The translations under genes and the position numbers were made by a program. 64,000 bases of DNA, taken from CAWAYR01 sp050250875 (GTDB lineage Bacteria > Acidobacteriota > Vicinamibacteria > Vicinamibacterales > UBA2999). Below the pieces are notes generated by a model. The model made no database searches. It was given only the letters and a program-made list of their open reading frames with translations, and had not been told where the DNA came from. The stretch spans positions 496,001 to 560,000 of the forward strand of contig JBFWNV010000002.1 in the NCBI GenBank assembly GCA_050250875.1. The letters run 5' to 3'. Below are positions 32,416-45,313 of this stretch, piece after piece. Positions within the stretch are counted from its first letter, which is position 1; the number at the start of each line of letters is the position of its first letter.

Positions 32416-32607
32416 GGCCTGGCGCTGGCTGGCGACCCAAGGATACGACACGCCGGGGTCGCGCACGCTTCGTATCGGCCGGACGAGACAACTTGTGACA
32501 GGGGCCCGCCGGAGCGATGCCGCGGACGGCCGGCGCCCGGCTCCACGAGGGTGGCTTCACGTTCCGACGCGGCCAGCCGACGGAGCGCTCGTTATGTCGG
32601 CGGCCGA

Positions 32608-33030
32608 TCAGGCCTCACGCTCGAGCTTCACCAGCAGATAGGTGGCGTGGAGGAACAGGAACATCAGCCAGCCGACCCGCGGCATGCCGTTGTGGCAGCG
32701 GACGCGCACGTGCTCGCCCGGCCGCGCCGTGAAGGTCAGCCGATCGTTGAACAGCGTGTTGTTGACGCGGATGCAGTGCGTCCCCGGCGGGATCTCGCGC
32801 GACAGCGGCCGCCCGTACTTGATCTTGCCCCACGACTCGTCGTCGACCCAGACGTAGACCTGACGATCCTGGAAGTCGCCGGCGGTGTCGCGCGTGATCG
32901 TCAGCGTGGCGCTGGTGGCGGGAACCGGCGACCGCGTCGCCGCGCCCGGCACCCCGTGCCACGCGCGCTCGAAGGTGTCGCGGTCGATCAGTGTCTCGGG
33001 AACCGGCGGCTCGACGACGGCCGTCCGCAT
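32608..33030 (-). CDS. PEGA-like domain protein with C-terminal hydrophobic tail
   Basis: 140 residues from ATG at 33030 (an ATG at 33060 would add ten). A compact beta domain with QVYVWVDDESWGKIKYGRPL, IPPGTHCIRVNNTLF and ARPGEHVRVRCHN resembles PEGA-type surface beta sandwiches (bulky-G-x-I-G-x-P pattern, P-G-x-H). It is followed by a C-terminal hydrophobic helix (VGWLMFLFLHATYLLV), suggesting a tail-anchored membrane protein with the domain facing the cytoplasm. Function unknown. Confidence 0.65.
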   Translation of the reverse strand: MRTAVVEPPVPETLIDRDTFERAWHGVPGAATRSPVPATSATLTITRDTAGDFQDRQVYVWVDDESWGKIKYGRPLSREIPPGTHCIRVNNTLFNDRLTFTARPGEHVRVRCHNGMPRVGWLMFLFLHATYLLVKLEREA

Positions 33031-33157
33031 GACGGCGACAGCATAGCAGTCCGTGGCCAACGCCGAGCGCGGCGTGCCCGGCCGGTTCGAGGCGCTGTGC
33101 TATCGTTTTGGCCAGCCCGGCCAATTGCGGCCGCTTTCGTGCGCCCGCTTCGTCGCC

Positions 33158-33796
33158 ATGACGACCCCTTATCACGCGGCGCACTTCACCGAACATCCCC
33201 GGCGCGCCGGCGTCTGGCGGGCCATCGCCGCCCATCTGGCGCCGCTCGTGCCGGCCGATGCAGCCGTCCTCGAAGTCGGCGCCGGCTATTGCCATTGGAT
33301 CAACCAGGTCGCGGCGCGGCGCCGCGTCGCGCTCGATATCTGGCCGGGCGTCGCCGAGCACGCCGCTCCGGGTGTGGAGTCGCTGGTCGCCGACGCTGGC
33401 GGTGGACTCGCCACGATCCCGCCCGCCAGTTTCGATGTCGTCCTGGCCTCCAACGTCCTGGAACACTTCGTGCCGGACGTGGCGGCTGCAGTGGTCGGCG
33501 GCCTGGCCCGGGTGCTGCGCGTCGGCGGCCGGCTGATCGTCATCCAGCCGAACTTCCGCTACGCCTATCGCGAGTATTTCGACGATTACACACACCGCGC
33601 GGTGTTCACCGACGTCTCCCTGCCGGCGCTGCTGCGCGCCGAGGGCTTTGCCGTCGATCGGATCGAGCCGCGCTTTCTGCCCTACTCGATGCGGGCGACC
33701 CGCCTGCCCACGGCGTCGTGGCTGGTTCGCGCCTACCTCGCCTCACCGTATCGTCCACGCGCCGGACAGATGCTGGTGGTCGGCACCCGCCGGTAG
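33158..33796 (+). CDS. Class I SAM-dependent methyltransferase
   Basis: 212 residues. SAM-binding motif I is VLEVGAGYCHW (residues about 35-45); post motifs are SFDVVLASNVLEHF, GGRLIVIQPN and a C-terminal Arg-rich end. Typical of sugar or lipid-carrier methyltransferases in polysaccharide loci. The start at 33158 gives a compact family-length protein; upstream ATG/GTG codons in frame lack support. It is followed 14 bp later by a GT2 gene in the same operon. Confidence 0.82.
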   Translation: MTTPYHAAHFTEHPRRAGVWRAIAAHLAPLVPADAAVLEVGAGYCHWINQVAARRRVALDIWPGVAEHAAPGVESLVADAGGGLATIPPASFDVVLASNVLEHFVPDVAAAVVGGLARVLRVGGRLIVIQPNFRYAYREYFDDYTHRAVFTDVSLPALLRAEGFAVDRIEPRFLPYSMRATRLPTASWLVRAYLASPYRPRAGQMLVVGTRR

Positions 33797-33810
33797 GAGC
33801 GCGGCGACAG

Positions 33811-34515
33811 ATGTACGGCGGGCGGTCCGTCACGGTGGTGTTCCCCGCGTTCAACGAGGAGGCGCACATCCGGCAGGCGGTCGAGGAGTTCCTGGCTGCC
33901 GGCGTCGTCGACGAGATCCTCGTCGTCGACAACAACTCGAAGGATCGCACCGCCGACGAAGCCAGGGCCACGCCGGCCCGGGTGGTGCAGGAGACGGCGC
34001 AAGGCTACGGTCACGCTCTGCGCCGCGGCTTGCGCGAGGCGTCCGGCGACCTGGTCATCCTCGCCGAGCCCGACGGCACGTTCGTCGGCCGCGACGTCCT
34101 GAAGCTGCTCGCCTACGCCGACGACTTCGACATGGTCTGCGGCACGCGCACCACCCGCGAGCTGATCTGGGCCCAGGCGAACATGGGCTGGTTCCTGCGC
34201 CTCGGCAACCTCGTGGTCGCCAAGTTCCTGCAGGTGCTGCACGGCGGGCCGTCGCTCACCGACTGCGGCTGCACGCTGCGCCTCACCCACAAGGCCGCGA
34301 TCGCCCGCATCGTCGACGATCTGACCGTGGGCGGCTCGCACTTCCTGCCCGAGATGGTGATCCTCGCCCTCAAGCGCGGCCTGCGCGTGATCGAGGTGCC
34401 GGTCAACTACCGCGGGCGCGTCGGCGAATCGAAGATCACCGGCACGCTCGAGGGCACGCTGCGCACCGGCTTGGCGATGATCGGCCTGATCCTGAAGACG
34501 CGGGTCGCGCGATGA
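33811..34515 (+). CDS. Family 2 glycosyltransferase (polyprenyl-phosphate sugar synthase-like)
   Basis: 234 residues. GT2 fold with VTVVFPAFNEEAHI, the metal/nucleotide Asp region LVVDNNSKD, and AEPDGTF in place of DxD. RVGESKI near the end is typical of DPM1-like dolichyl/undecaprenyl-phosphate mannose synthases. The likely product is a lipid-phosphate sugar used by the membrane GT-C enzyme encoded next, whose ATG overlaps this stop (ATGA). No TM helices. Confidence 0.85.
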   Translation: MYGGRSVTVVFPAFNEEAHIRQAVEEFLAAGVVDEILVVDNNSKDRTADEARATPARVVQETAQGYGHALRRGLREASGDLVILAEPDGTFVGRDVLKLLAYADDFDMVCGTRTTRELIWAQANMGWFLRLGNLVVAKFLQVLHGGPSLTDCGCTLRLTHKAAIARIVDDLTVGGSHFLPEMVILALKRGLRVIEVPVNYRGRVGESKITGTLEGTLRTGLAMIGLILKTRVAR

Positions 34516-36116
34516 CCGCGCGACGAGCGGCGCTGCTGGTCGCCCTGGCAGCCGTGGTGCCCTACCTGCCGACGCTCGACAACTACTTCGTGCAGGACGA
34601 CTTCGGGGTCGTCGCCCTGCTCTCCAGCAAGCCCGCCACGTACTTTCCGCGCTGGTTCGTCAGCACCTGGATGGATGACATCTGGGGCTACACGCCCGAC
34701 GAAATCCGCCCGTTCCCCGCCGTCTCGTACCAGATGGCGGCGATCTTCGGCGCCGCCTCCCCGGTCGCCAACCACGTCGTCAACATCGGCTTCCACGCCG
34801 TGAACGCCGTGCTCGTGCTGGCCGTGGCCGCCGAGGCCGCCGGCCTCGCCCTGGCGCCGGCCACGTTCGCCGCGCTGGTCTTCGCGGTGCTGCCGATGCA
34901 GACCGAGTCGGTCGCCTGGGTCACCGGCCGCGTCGACTCGATGCCGGCGTGCTTCTTCCTGGCGGCGTTCCTCTGCTTCGCCCGGTGGCGCGTCACCGGC
35001 CGCGCCTGGCAGTACTGGTGGGCGGTGGCGTGGTGCGCCGTGGCCCTGCTGACCAAGCAGAACACCGTGATCCTCGGGCCGTGCCTGGTGGCGTTCGACC
35101 TCGTGGTCCGCCGCCAGCCGCCGCGGTTCACGTGGGAGTGGATGCGGCCCTACCTGCCCTTCGCGTTGCTGACGCTGGCCTACCTGGCGCTGCGCTACGT
35201 GCTCTTCGGCGAGGTGGCGCGCGAGAGCACGCTGAACGCGCGGCAGTTCGCCGTCTTCACGGCGGATCTGGCCGTCCATCTCAAGCGGATGGTCTACGGG
35301 GAGCCCGGCGTCGCGGCGCCCGGGCTCCGCGTGGCGGCGTGGGTGGCCGGCGCCGGGCTGGCGACCGCGGCGTACGGGGCCGTCGCCGTCGGCCGGCGGG
35401 CGGCCCCCCTCGTCGCCGTGGCGGTGTTCTTCGGCGTGGTGTGGATCGGCCTGTCGGTCGCGCCGACGCTGGTCGCCGGCTACGCGTCGCCGCGGCACAT
35501 GTACCTGGCCGCGGTCGGCTGGGCGGTGCTGCTCGCGGTGCCGTGTCAGCTCGGCTGGGAGGGCGGCCGCGGCGTGGGGCGGTGGGTGACGATCGGCGCG
35601 GCGGCGGCCGTGCTCGGCGTCTATGCCGTCCAGTTGCGCGGCGAGGTGGCGGCGTGGGACGTGCGGGCGGACGTGTCGCGGCGGGCGGTGCTCGACCTGA
35701 CGGCGGAGGCGGAGCGCCAGCCACCCGGCGCGCTCGTTCTCGCCGGGGTGCCGCGCCGCAGCTTCGACTTCGCGGTGCCGCATGCGCTGCGGCCGCCGTT
35801 CACGACCGCCGACCTGACCGCCCGGCTGCGGGTGGTGACGCACTCGTCGCTGCACTGCTGTCCCGCCAACCTCTGGGAACCGCACACCCGCGCGCTGTTG
35901 CGGGCGTGGCTCGACGACCCGTCGCAGCCGCCGGTGGTCGTGCTGCACTGGCATGCCGACACCGGCGCGCTGACGCGCGTGGACGACACCGCGCAGCCGT
36001 TCGTCCGCGCGTTGGTGCCGCTGCTCGCCGGAACGCGGGACGTCGCGTCGCTGGACAGTGCGCTGCTCGACGTGATCGGCAAGCTGACCGGCGGCGACAC
36101 GAGGCGGCTGCGGTGA
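34512..36116 (+). CDS. GT-C fold membrane glycosyltransferase (GT39/PMT-like)
   Basis: 534 residues with about 11 TM helices and the catalytic Asp pair near the N-terminus (NYFVQDDFGV), the arrangement of GT-C enzymes using lipid-linked sugars. HMYLAAVGW lies in the last membrane segment, and a C-terminal periplasmic extension follows (about residues 390-534). It probably transfers a sugar from the polyprenyl phosphate product of the preceding GT2 to an acceptor on the outer face of the inner membrane. Coupled to both neighbours by 4-base overlaps. Confidence 0.82.
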   Translation: MTARRAALLVALAAVVPYLPTLDNYFVQDDFGVVALLSSKPATYFPRWFVSTWMDDIWGYTPDEIRPFPAVSYQMAAIFGAASPVANHVVNIGFHAVNAVLVLAVAAEAAGLALAPATFAALVFAVLPMQTESVAWVTGRVDSMPACFFLAAFLCFARWRVTGRAWQYWWAVAWCAVALLTKQNTVILGPCLVAFDLVVRRQPPRFTWEWMRPYLPFALLTLAYLALRYVLFGEVARESTLNARQFAVFTADLAVHLKRMVYGEPGVAAPGLRVAAWVAGAGLATAAYGAVAVGRRAAPLVAVAVFFGVVWIGLSVAPTLVAGYASPRHMYLAAVGWAVLLAVPCQLGWEGGRGVGRWVTIGAAAAVLGVYAVQLRGEVAAWDVRADVSRRAVLDLTAEAERQPPGALVLAGVPRRSFDFAVPHALRPPFTTADLTARLRVVTHSSLHCCPANLWEPHTRALLRAWLDDPSQPPVVVLHWHADTGALTRVDDTAQPFVRALVPLLAGTRDVASLDSALLDVIGKLTGGDTRRLR

Positions 36117-36760
36117 GCGCCACCGCCCCCATCGAGGTGGCGTTCGCGGCCACCGCGCCGCCCCTGGCGGCCGACTTCACGCACCCGGCCTGGCAGGCGG
36201 CGCCGCCGCTCGCCCTCGATCGGTTGTGGAGCGGATCGGCCGCGCCGGCCGAACTCGCCACCACCGCGCGGCTGGTGTGGACGCCCGTCGACCTCTGGGT
36301 CGGCTTCGTCTGCGCGTTCACCGACCTCGACGTCGACGATTCCCCGGATTCCGCGGTCGAGCGCGTCGGCCTCTGGGATCGCGACGTGTGCGAGATCTTC
36401 GTCCGCTCGTCGTACGAGCCGCACCCCGCCAGCTACAAGGAATTCGAGGTCGCCCCGACGGCGCAGTGGTGCGACCTGGCGATCCACCAGCCGCGCCTCG
36501 ACGTCGACTGGCGCTGGCAGAGCGGGATGCGCACGGCGGCGGCGATCGACGCCGCCGCGGCCTCCTGGCGCGCCGTGATGCGGATTCCTCTGGCGGCCTT
36601 CGGCGGCGCCCCCCGGGCCGGCGACGAGTGGCACGCCAACCTCTTCCGCGTCAGCCGGTCGGGCGGCGAGCGCCACTATCTGGCGTGGGCGCCGACCGGC
36701 ACGCCGGCGCCGGACTTCCACGTCCCGGACCGGTTCGTCCCGCTGCGCTTCTCGCGCTGA
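36113..36760 (+). CDS. CBM9-like carbohydrate-binding protein
   Basis: 215 residues without signal peptide. Resembles family 9 carbohydrate-binding/DOMON-like domains: TARLVWTPVDLWVGF, the metal/strand motif WDRDVCEIFV, YKEFEVAPTAQWCDL, and VMRIPLAAFG...WHANLFRV. The GTG start overlaps the stop of the GT-C gene (GTGA). Its position makes a sugar- or glycan-binding role in the same pathway likely; the location is unclear because no export signal is visible. Confidence 0.75.
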   Translation: MSATAPIEVAFAATAPPLAADFTHPAWQAAPPLALDRLWSGSAAPAELATTARLVWTPVDLWVGFVCAFTDLDVDDSPDSAVERVGLWDRDVCEIFVRSSYEPHPASYKEFEVAPTAQWCDLAIHQPRLDVDWRWQSGMRTAAAIDAAAASWRAVMRIPLAAFGGAPRAGDEWHANLFRVSRSGGERHYLAWAPTGTPAPDFHVPDRFVPLRFSR

Positions 36761-36776
36761 TCACCTCTGGCCCGTC

Positions 36777-36807
36777 GCGCCGCCCGGGCGCCAACCTTTG
36801 GCGGCGC
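36777..36807 (+). terminator. Hairpin after the glycosyl-transfer operon
   Basis: 8-bp stem GCGCCGCC (36777-36784) / GGCGGCGC (36800-36807) with a 15-nt loop, 16 nt after the stop of the CBM9-like gene and just before the PadR operator. No T-tract. Confidence 0.4.
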
Positions 36808-36816
36808 GGTGACGTC

Positions 36817-36835
36817 TATACCGCGAAACGGTATA
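36817..36835. promoter_or_regulatory. Palindromic operator candidate for PadR
   Basis: Perfect inverted repeat TATACCG-CGAAA-CGGTATA, the centre 26 bp before the padR-family ATG (36852). Each half contains a TATACC/GGTATA that can serve as a -10 element, so a repressor bound here would block its own promoter. PadR proteins bind such dyads as dimers. Binding is inferred from position and symmetry. Confidence 0.7.
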
Positions 36836-36851
36836 CCCTCACGCGACCGAC

Positions 36852-37214
36852 ATGCCCGACTACCCACGCCGCCGCCCCGAGGATCACCTGCCGCTGACCG
36901 TGCCGGTGTTCCAGATCCTGTTGTCGCTCTGCGACCAGGACCTCCACGGCTACGCCATCATCCAGGATGTCGATCGCCGCACCGACGGCGAAGTCCGCCT
37001 CACGGCCAGCACCCTCTACGCGGCCGTGAAACGCCTGCTCGACGCCGGGCTGGTCGACGAGATCGAATGGCGCGGCCGGAGCGGCGACGACCCGCGCCGG
37101 CGCTACTACCGGCTGCGTCCCGCCGGGCTGGCGGTGGCCCGCGCCGAGGCGGCGCGGCTGGAGCGGGCGCTCGAGATGGCGCGCCGGAAGCGGCTCACGC
37201 CGCGCCGCACCTGA
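36852..37214 (+). CDS. PadR-family transcriptional regulator
   Basis: 120 residues. A winged helix-turn-helix with VFQILLSLCDQDLHGYAII, recognition helix LTASTLYAAVKRLLDAGLV, wing RRRYYRLRPAG, and a C-terminal dimer helix. It probably autorepresses and controls the ADOP permease gene that starts one base after its stop (37214/37216). Small-molecule binding in the dimer interface is usual for the family; the ligand is unknown. Confidence 0.9.
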   Translation: MPDYPRRRPEDHLPLTVPVFQILLSLCDQDLHGYAIIQDVDRRTDGEVRLTASTLYAAVKRLLDAGLVDEIEWRGRSGDDPRRRYYRLRPAGLAVARAEAARLERALEMARRKRLTPRRT

Positions 37215-37215
37215 C

Positions 37216-39900
<2,685 letters not shown>

Positions 39901-39911
39901 CGGCGAGTGGC

Positions 39912-39933
39912 GGCGCCGGCCGGAGCCGGCGCC
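39912..39933. terminator. Perfect 9-bp hairpin between convergent genes
   Basis: GGCGCCGGC-CGGA-GCCGGCGCC, a 9-bp GC-only stem with a stable tetraloop, between the ADOP stop (39900) and the stop of the DUF892 gene (39943). Likely a bidirectional terminator. Confidence 0.65.
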
Positions 39934-39942
39934 ACCGCGCCG

Positions 39943-40425
39943 TCAGGCCGAAGCCGTCTGGTTGACCGCCGACACCGCCAGGTGCGTCAGCTTGTGGTTG
40001 GCCGCCTTCTCCTGGTCGAGGATGCTGCCGAGCAGGTCGTGCGCCTCGGTGTTGCCGAGCACCCTGGCCCATTCGCGAAGCGAACCGTAGCGCGAGATCT
40101 CGTAGTGCTCGATGGCCTGGCAGCAGCCGATCAGCGCCGCGTCGAGCGCCTCGTCCGCGGCCTCGTCGATCACGCCCTCGGTTTCGGCGATCAGGCCGTC
40201 GATGGCCGGGCACTTCTCGCCCGACGCGTCCTTGCCCAGAGTGTCGAACACCTGCTGCAGCGTCTTGACGTGCCCCCTGGTCTCGGCCAGGTGCGCGGTC
40301 AGCGCCGCCTTCAGATCGGGATGGGTGGCGGCCTTCTGGGCCTTCGGGATGGCCTTGGTCAGCGCCTGCTCGGCGTAGTAGATGTCCTGCAGCGTGTGTT
40401 CGAAGACGTCGGCGAGCGATTCCAT
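39943..40425 (-). CDS. DUF892/YciF-type ferritin-like protein
   Basis: 160 residues. Begins MESLADVFEHTLQDIYYAEQ and contains ferritin-like helix pairs with Glu and His ligands (AETRGHVKTLQQVF, AIEHYEISRYGSLREWA, LLGSILDQEKAANHKLT). The family is linked to general and osmotic stress responses. The start at 40425 is supported by AAAGGGG upstream. It is monocistronic and faces away from the kinase gene. Confidence 0.88.
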   Translation of the reverse strand: MESLADVFEHTLQDIYYAEQALTKAIPKAQKAATHPDLKAALTAHLAETRGHVKTLQQVFDTLGKDASGEKCPAIDGLIAETEGVIDEAADEALDAALIGCCQAIEHYEISRYGSLREWARVLGNTEAHDLLGSILDQEKAANHKLTHLAVSAVNQTASA

Positions 40426-40597
40426 GTCTTGGCCCCTTTGCGCGGCGGGCGGAGCCCCACTGCCCCGCCGCCCGTGACGACGTGAGCACAGCCCGTGCCA
40501 ATCCGCGGGCACATGCCCAGCGCCGATCGGGTGTCGACGCGCGTCGAGTGGGTAACCGGCGACCGAAGGTGACCACTGGACCACCCTCATGACGAAC

Positions 40598-40643
40598 CCT
40601 GCCGCGCCTTGACGCTCGCGGCGCGGCAGGTACTATCGCCGTC
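40598..40643 (+). promoter_or_regulatory. Kinase promoter embedded in an inverted repeat; predicted leaderless start
   Basis: TTGACG (40609-40614), a 16-bp spacer and TACTAT (40631-40636) form the clearest sigma70-like promoter on this strand. An 11-bp perfect inverted repeat CCTGCCGCGCC (40598-40608) / GGCGCGGCAGG (40620-40630) surrounds the -35 hexamer and fills the spacer. The -10 ends 7 nt before the kinase ATG (40644), so transcription should start at the ATG itself. A repressor or activator dimer on the repeat would directly control polymerase binding. Confidence 0.65.
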
Positions 40644-42878
<2,235 letters not shown>

Positions 42879-42965
42879 GCCGACGCGAGGGTCAGGGCAC
42901 CGCGGAGGGCGCGACGAAGGGCCTGCCAGCCGAGGCCGCGAGCGTCGCGAGCGCTTGGCGAAGGA

Positions 42966-43040
42966 TGGTACCGGTACGGGGATTCGAACCCCGGTCCCGT
43001 GGCTGAGAACCACGTGTCCTGACCCCTAGACGATACCGGC
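42966..43040 (-). tRNA. tRNA-Glu (anticodon CTC)
   Basis: 75-nt cloverleaf on the minus strand. Acceptor GCCGGTA/TACCGGT (one G-U pair), anticodon stem CGTGG/CCACG with loop TTCTCAG (anticodon CTC, reads GAG), T-arm CGGGG-TTCGAAT-CCCCG, and an encoded CCA end. A consensus promoter lies upstream. Confidence 0.97.
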
Positions 43041-43059
43041 ACGGGCGCGCGAACGTTTT

Positions 43060-43088
43060 AGGTTACCGGCCGGCCGCGGCACTGTCAA
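43060..43088 (-). promoter_or_regulatory. tRNA-Glu promoter
   Basis: Minus strand: perfect -35 TTGACA (43088-43083), 17-bp spacer, -10 TAACCT (43065-43060), start expected near 43053, about 13 nt before the mature 5' end. It lies back to back with the -10-like TATCAT (43107-43112) of the divergent M23 peptidase gene. Confidence 0.7.
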
Positions 43089-43106
43089 CCTCGTGGCGCG
43101 GGCGGC

Positions 43107-43112
43107 TATCAT
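43107..43112 (+). promoter_or_regulatory. Candidate -10 box of the M23 peptidase operon (leaderless?)
   Basis: TATCAT ends 6 nt before the ATG at 43119 and no ribosome binding site is present, so the first gene would be read from a leaderless message. A -35 element is poor. Confidence 0.35.
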
Positions 43113-43118
43113 CAGACG

Positions 43119-44540
43119 ATGCGGATGCTGCGACGCGCGTTTCTGACGCTGGTGGTGCTGGCCGCGGGCAGCGCCGGCGCCGCCTGGGTGCTGGCTGGAC
43201 GGGAAGCCGGGCCGGCCATCGAGGTGAAGAGCCCGGCGAAGTTCATCGGCCAGGCCGGGTCGCTCGAGTTGTTCGTGGACGCTCCGGCCGGACGGCTGAC
43301 GCGGCTCACCGCCACGCTCACCCAGGGCGACCAGACGATTCCGGTCTTCGCGCTCGACGGCGGCGGCGACACGCCGGCCGATCCGGCCGCCGAGGTCAAG
43401 CAGGCCTCCTCGGACCGGTTGTGGGTGATCCGGCCGCTCGGCAAGAAGGCGCAGCCGGCGCTCGTCGCCGGCAAGGCCACCCTGACCGTCACGGCGGGCC
43501 GACCGGTGCTGTTCGGCTACCGCGAAGCGGTGACGACGGTGACGCGTGACGTCGAGGTACGGCTCGATCCGCCGCGCGTCGCCATCCTGTCGACGCACCA
43601 TTTCCTCAACCTCGGCGGATCGGAATTCGTCGTGCTGCGGGCGACGCCCGCCGACGTGGCGGCCGGCGTTCGTGTCGGCGACCAGTCGTTCCCGGCCTTT
43701 CCCGGCAGCGCGGTCGGCCTGACCGATCCGGCGCTGCGGGTGGCCTTCTTCGCCTTGCCGTTCGATCAGGACGCGGCGACGCCGGTGACGGTGTTCGCCC
43801 GCGACGAGGCCGGCAACGAGACCACGGCGCGCATGGACCGGCAGGCGTTTCCGAAGCGGTTCCAGCGCTCGCGCATCCCGATCGATCGCGCCTTCCTCGA
43901 CAAGGTGGTGCCGGCGATCGCGTCGAACACGCCGTCGCTCGGCCTCGCCGTGAACGCCGGCGCCGATCTGCTGCCGGCGTTCCTCACCATCAACCGCGAC
44001 CTCAGGCAGCAGAACAACCAGGCCATCGCCGCGCTGGCGGCGAAGACGGCGCCCGAGATGCGCTGGCAGGAGGCCTTCGCGCAGCTCGGCAACACCCAGG
44101 TCGAATCGCGCTTCGCCGATCACCGCACCTACATCTTCGAGGGCCGGGAGGTCGATCAGCAGACGCATCTCGGATTCGATCTCGCCTCGACCCAGCAGGC
44201 GCCGGTCACGGCGGCCAATCGCGGCGCCGTCGTCCACGCGGCGTATCTCGGCATCTACGGCAACTGCGTCGTCGTCGATCACGGCCTGGGCGTGCAGTCG
44301 CTCTACGCGCACCTGTCGTCGATGGACGTGAAGGAGGGCGACACGGTGGAGAAGGGCCAGACGCTCGGCCGCTCGGGCACCACCGGCCTGGCCGGCGGCG
44401 ACCACCTCCACTTCACGATGCTGGTCGGCGGCGTGCAGGTGAATCCCGTGGAGTGGTGGGATCCGCACTGGATGGAAGACCGGGTCTTCCGCAAGATCCG
44501 CGAGGCCGGCGGCACCGCCCCGGCGGCGGCCGCGAAGTGA
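43119..44540 (+). CDS. M23 (LytM-type) metallopeptidase
   Basis: 473 residues. An N-terminal membrane anchor or signal (FLTLVVLAAGSAGAAWVLA) precedes an Ig-like beta-rich region of roughly 300 residues (two repeats with VSxxHxx-type strands). The M23 domain is at about 340-455 with zinc motifs THLGFD and HLHFTM. It probably cleaves peptidoglycan cross-bridges or regulates amidases at the cell envelope. Its stop overlaps the ATG of the next gene (TGATG). Confidence 0.88.
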   Translation: MRMLRRAFLTLVVLAAGSAGAAWVLAGREAGPAIEVKSPAKFIGQAGSLELFVDAPAGRLTRLTATLTQGDQTIPVFALDGGGDTPADPAAEVKQASSDRLWVIRPLGKKAQPALVAGKATLTVTAGRPVLFGYREAVTTVTRDVEVRLDPPRVAILSTHHFLNLGGSEFVVLRATPADVAAGVRVGDQSFPAFPGSAVGLTDPALRVAFFALPFDQDAATPVTVFARDEAGNETTARMDRQAFPKRFQRSRIPIDRAFLDKVVPAIASNTPSLGLAVNAGADLLPAFLTINRDLRQQNNQAIAALAAKTAPEMRWQEAFAQLGNTQVESRFADHRTYIFEGREVDQQTHLGFDLASTQQAPVTAANRGAVVHAAYLGIYGNCVVVDHGLGVQSLYAHLSSMDVKEGDTVEKGQTLGRSGTTGLAGGDHLHFTMLVGGVQVNPVEWWDPHWMEDRVFRKIREAGGTAPAAAAK

Positions 44541-45313
44541 TGGCCGCCGTCCGTTCCGCGGTCGCCGGTGTCGTCGGCCTGCTGCTCGTGGCGGCGGCGG
44601 CCGCGTGCGGGGGGGGCGCGCCGGCGCCGGCCCCGGCGGCGCCGGCCGCGATCGATCCCGCGACCACGGGCACGGTCACCGGCCGCGTCACCCTCGCCGG
44701 CACGCCGCCGGCCGCGACGATGCTGCGGCTCGACGGCGACAAGACCTGCGCGACGTTCTTCCCCGGCGCACGGCGGCCCACCGAGGCGTGGGTCGTCGGC
44801 GCCGACGGTGGCCTCGCCAACGTGTTCGTCCACGTCACCGGCGGCCTCGACGGTCGCAGCCATCCGATCCCGTCCGAGCCGGTGGTCCTCGACCAGCAGA
44901 GGTGCTGGTACACGCCGCGCGTCGTCGGCGTGCGCGTCGGCCAGCCGCTGCTGGTCCTCAACTCCGATCCGCTGCTGCACAACGTGCGCGCGGCTTCGGT
45001 GGTGAACGAGCCGTTCAACCAGGGGCAGCCGGTGCAGGGCACGCGCTACTCGCACACCTTCTCGGTGGCCGAGGTGATGGTGCCGATGAAGTGCGACGTC
45101 CACGCCTGGATGAACGCCTGGATCGGCGTGGTGAACCATCCGTTCTTCGCCGTCACCGGACCCGACGGCGCCTTCGCGCTGCCCGGCCTCCCCGCCGGCA
45201 CCTACACCGTGGAGGCGTGGCACGAAGCGGGCGGCACGCAGTCGGGCACCGTGACGGTCACCGCGCGGGGCACGGCGACGCTGGACCTCGCGTTCACGGC
45301 GCCCACGCCATGA
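44540..45313 (+). CDS. Cupredoxin-like lipoprotein with carboxypeptidase-regulatory-like domains
   Basis: 257 residues. Signal peptide ending in AAAAACGG (probable lipid anchor), Ala/Pro linker, a carboxypeptidase-regulatory-like strip (TVTGRVTLAGTPP), a cupredoxin-like core and a second regulatory-like domain (FAVTGPDGAFALPGLPAGTY). Candidate type 1 copper ligands are His in LLHNVRAA and Cys, His and Met in KCDVHAWM. It lies between the M23 peptidase and heme O synthase with overlapping codons on both sides, so a role in electron transfer or copper delivery near cytochrome oxidase is plausible but unproven. Confidence 0.8.
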   Translation: MAAVRSAVAGVVGLLLVAAAAACGGGAPAPAPAAPAAIDPATTGTVTGRVTLAGTPPAATMLRLDGDKTCATFFPGARRPTEAWVVGADGGLANVFVHVTGGLDGRSHPIPSEPVVLDQQRCWYTPRVVGVRVGQPLLVLNSDPLLHNVRAASVVNEPFNQGQPVQGTRYSHTFSVAEVMVPMKCDVHAWMNAWIGVVNHPFFAVTGPDGAFALPGLPAGTYTVEAWHEAGGTQSGTVTVTARGTATLDLAFTAPTP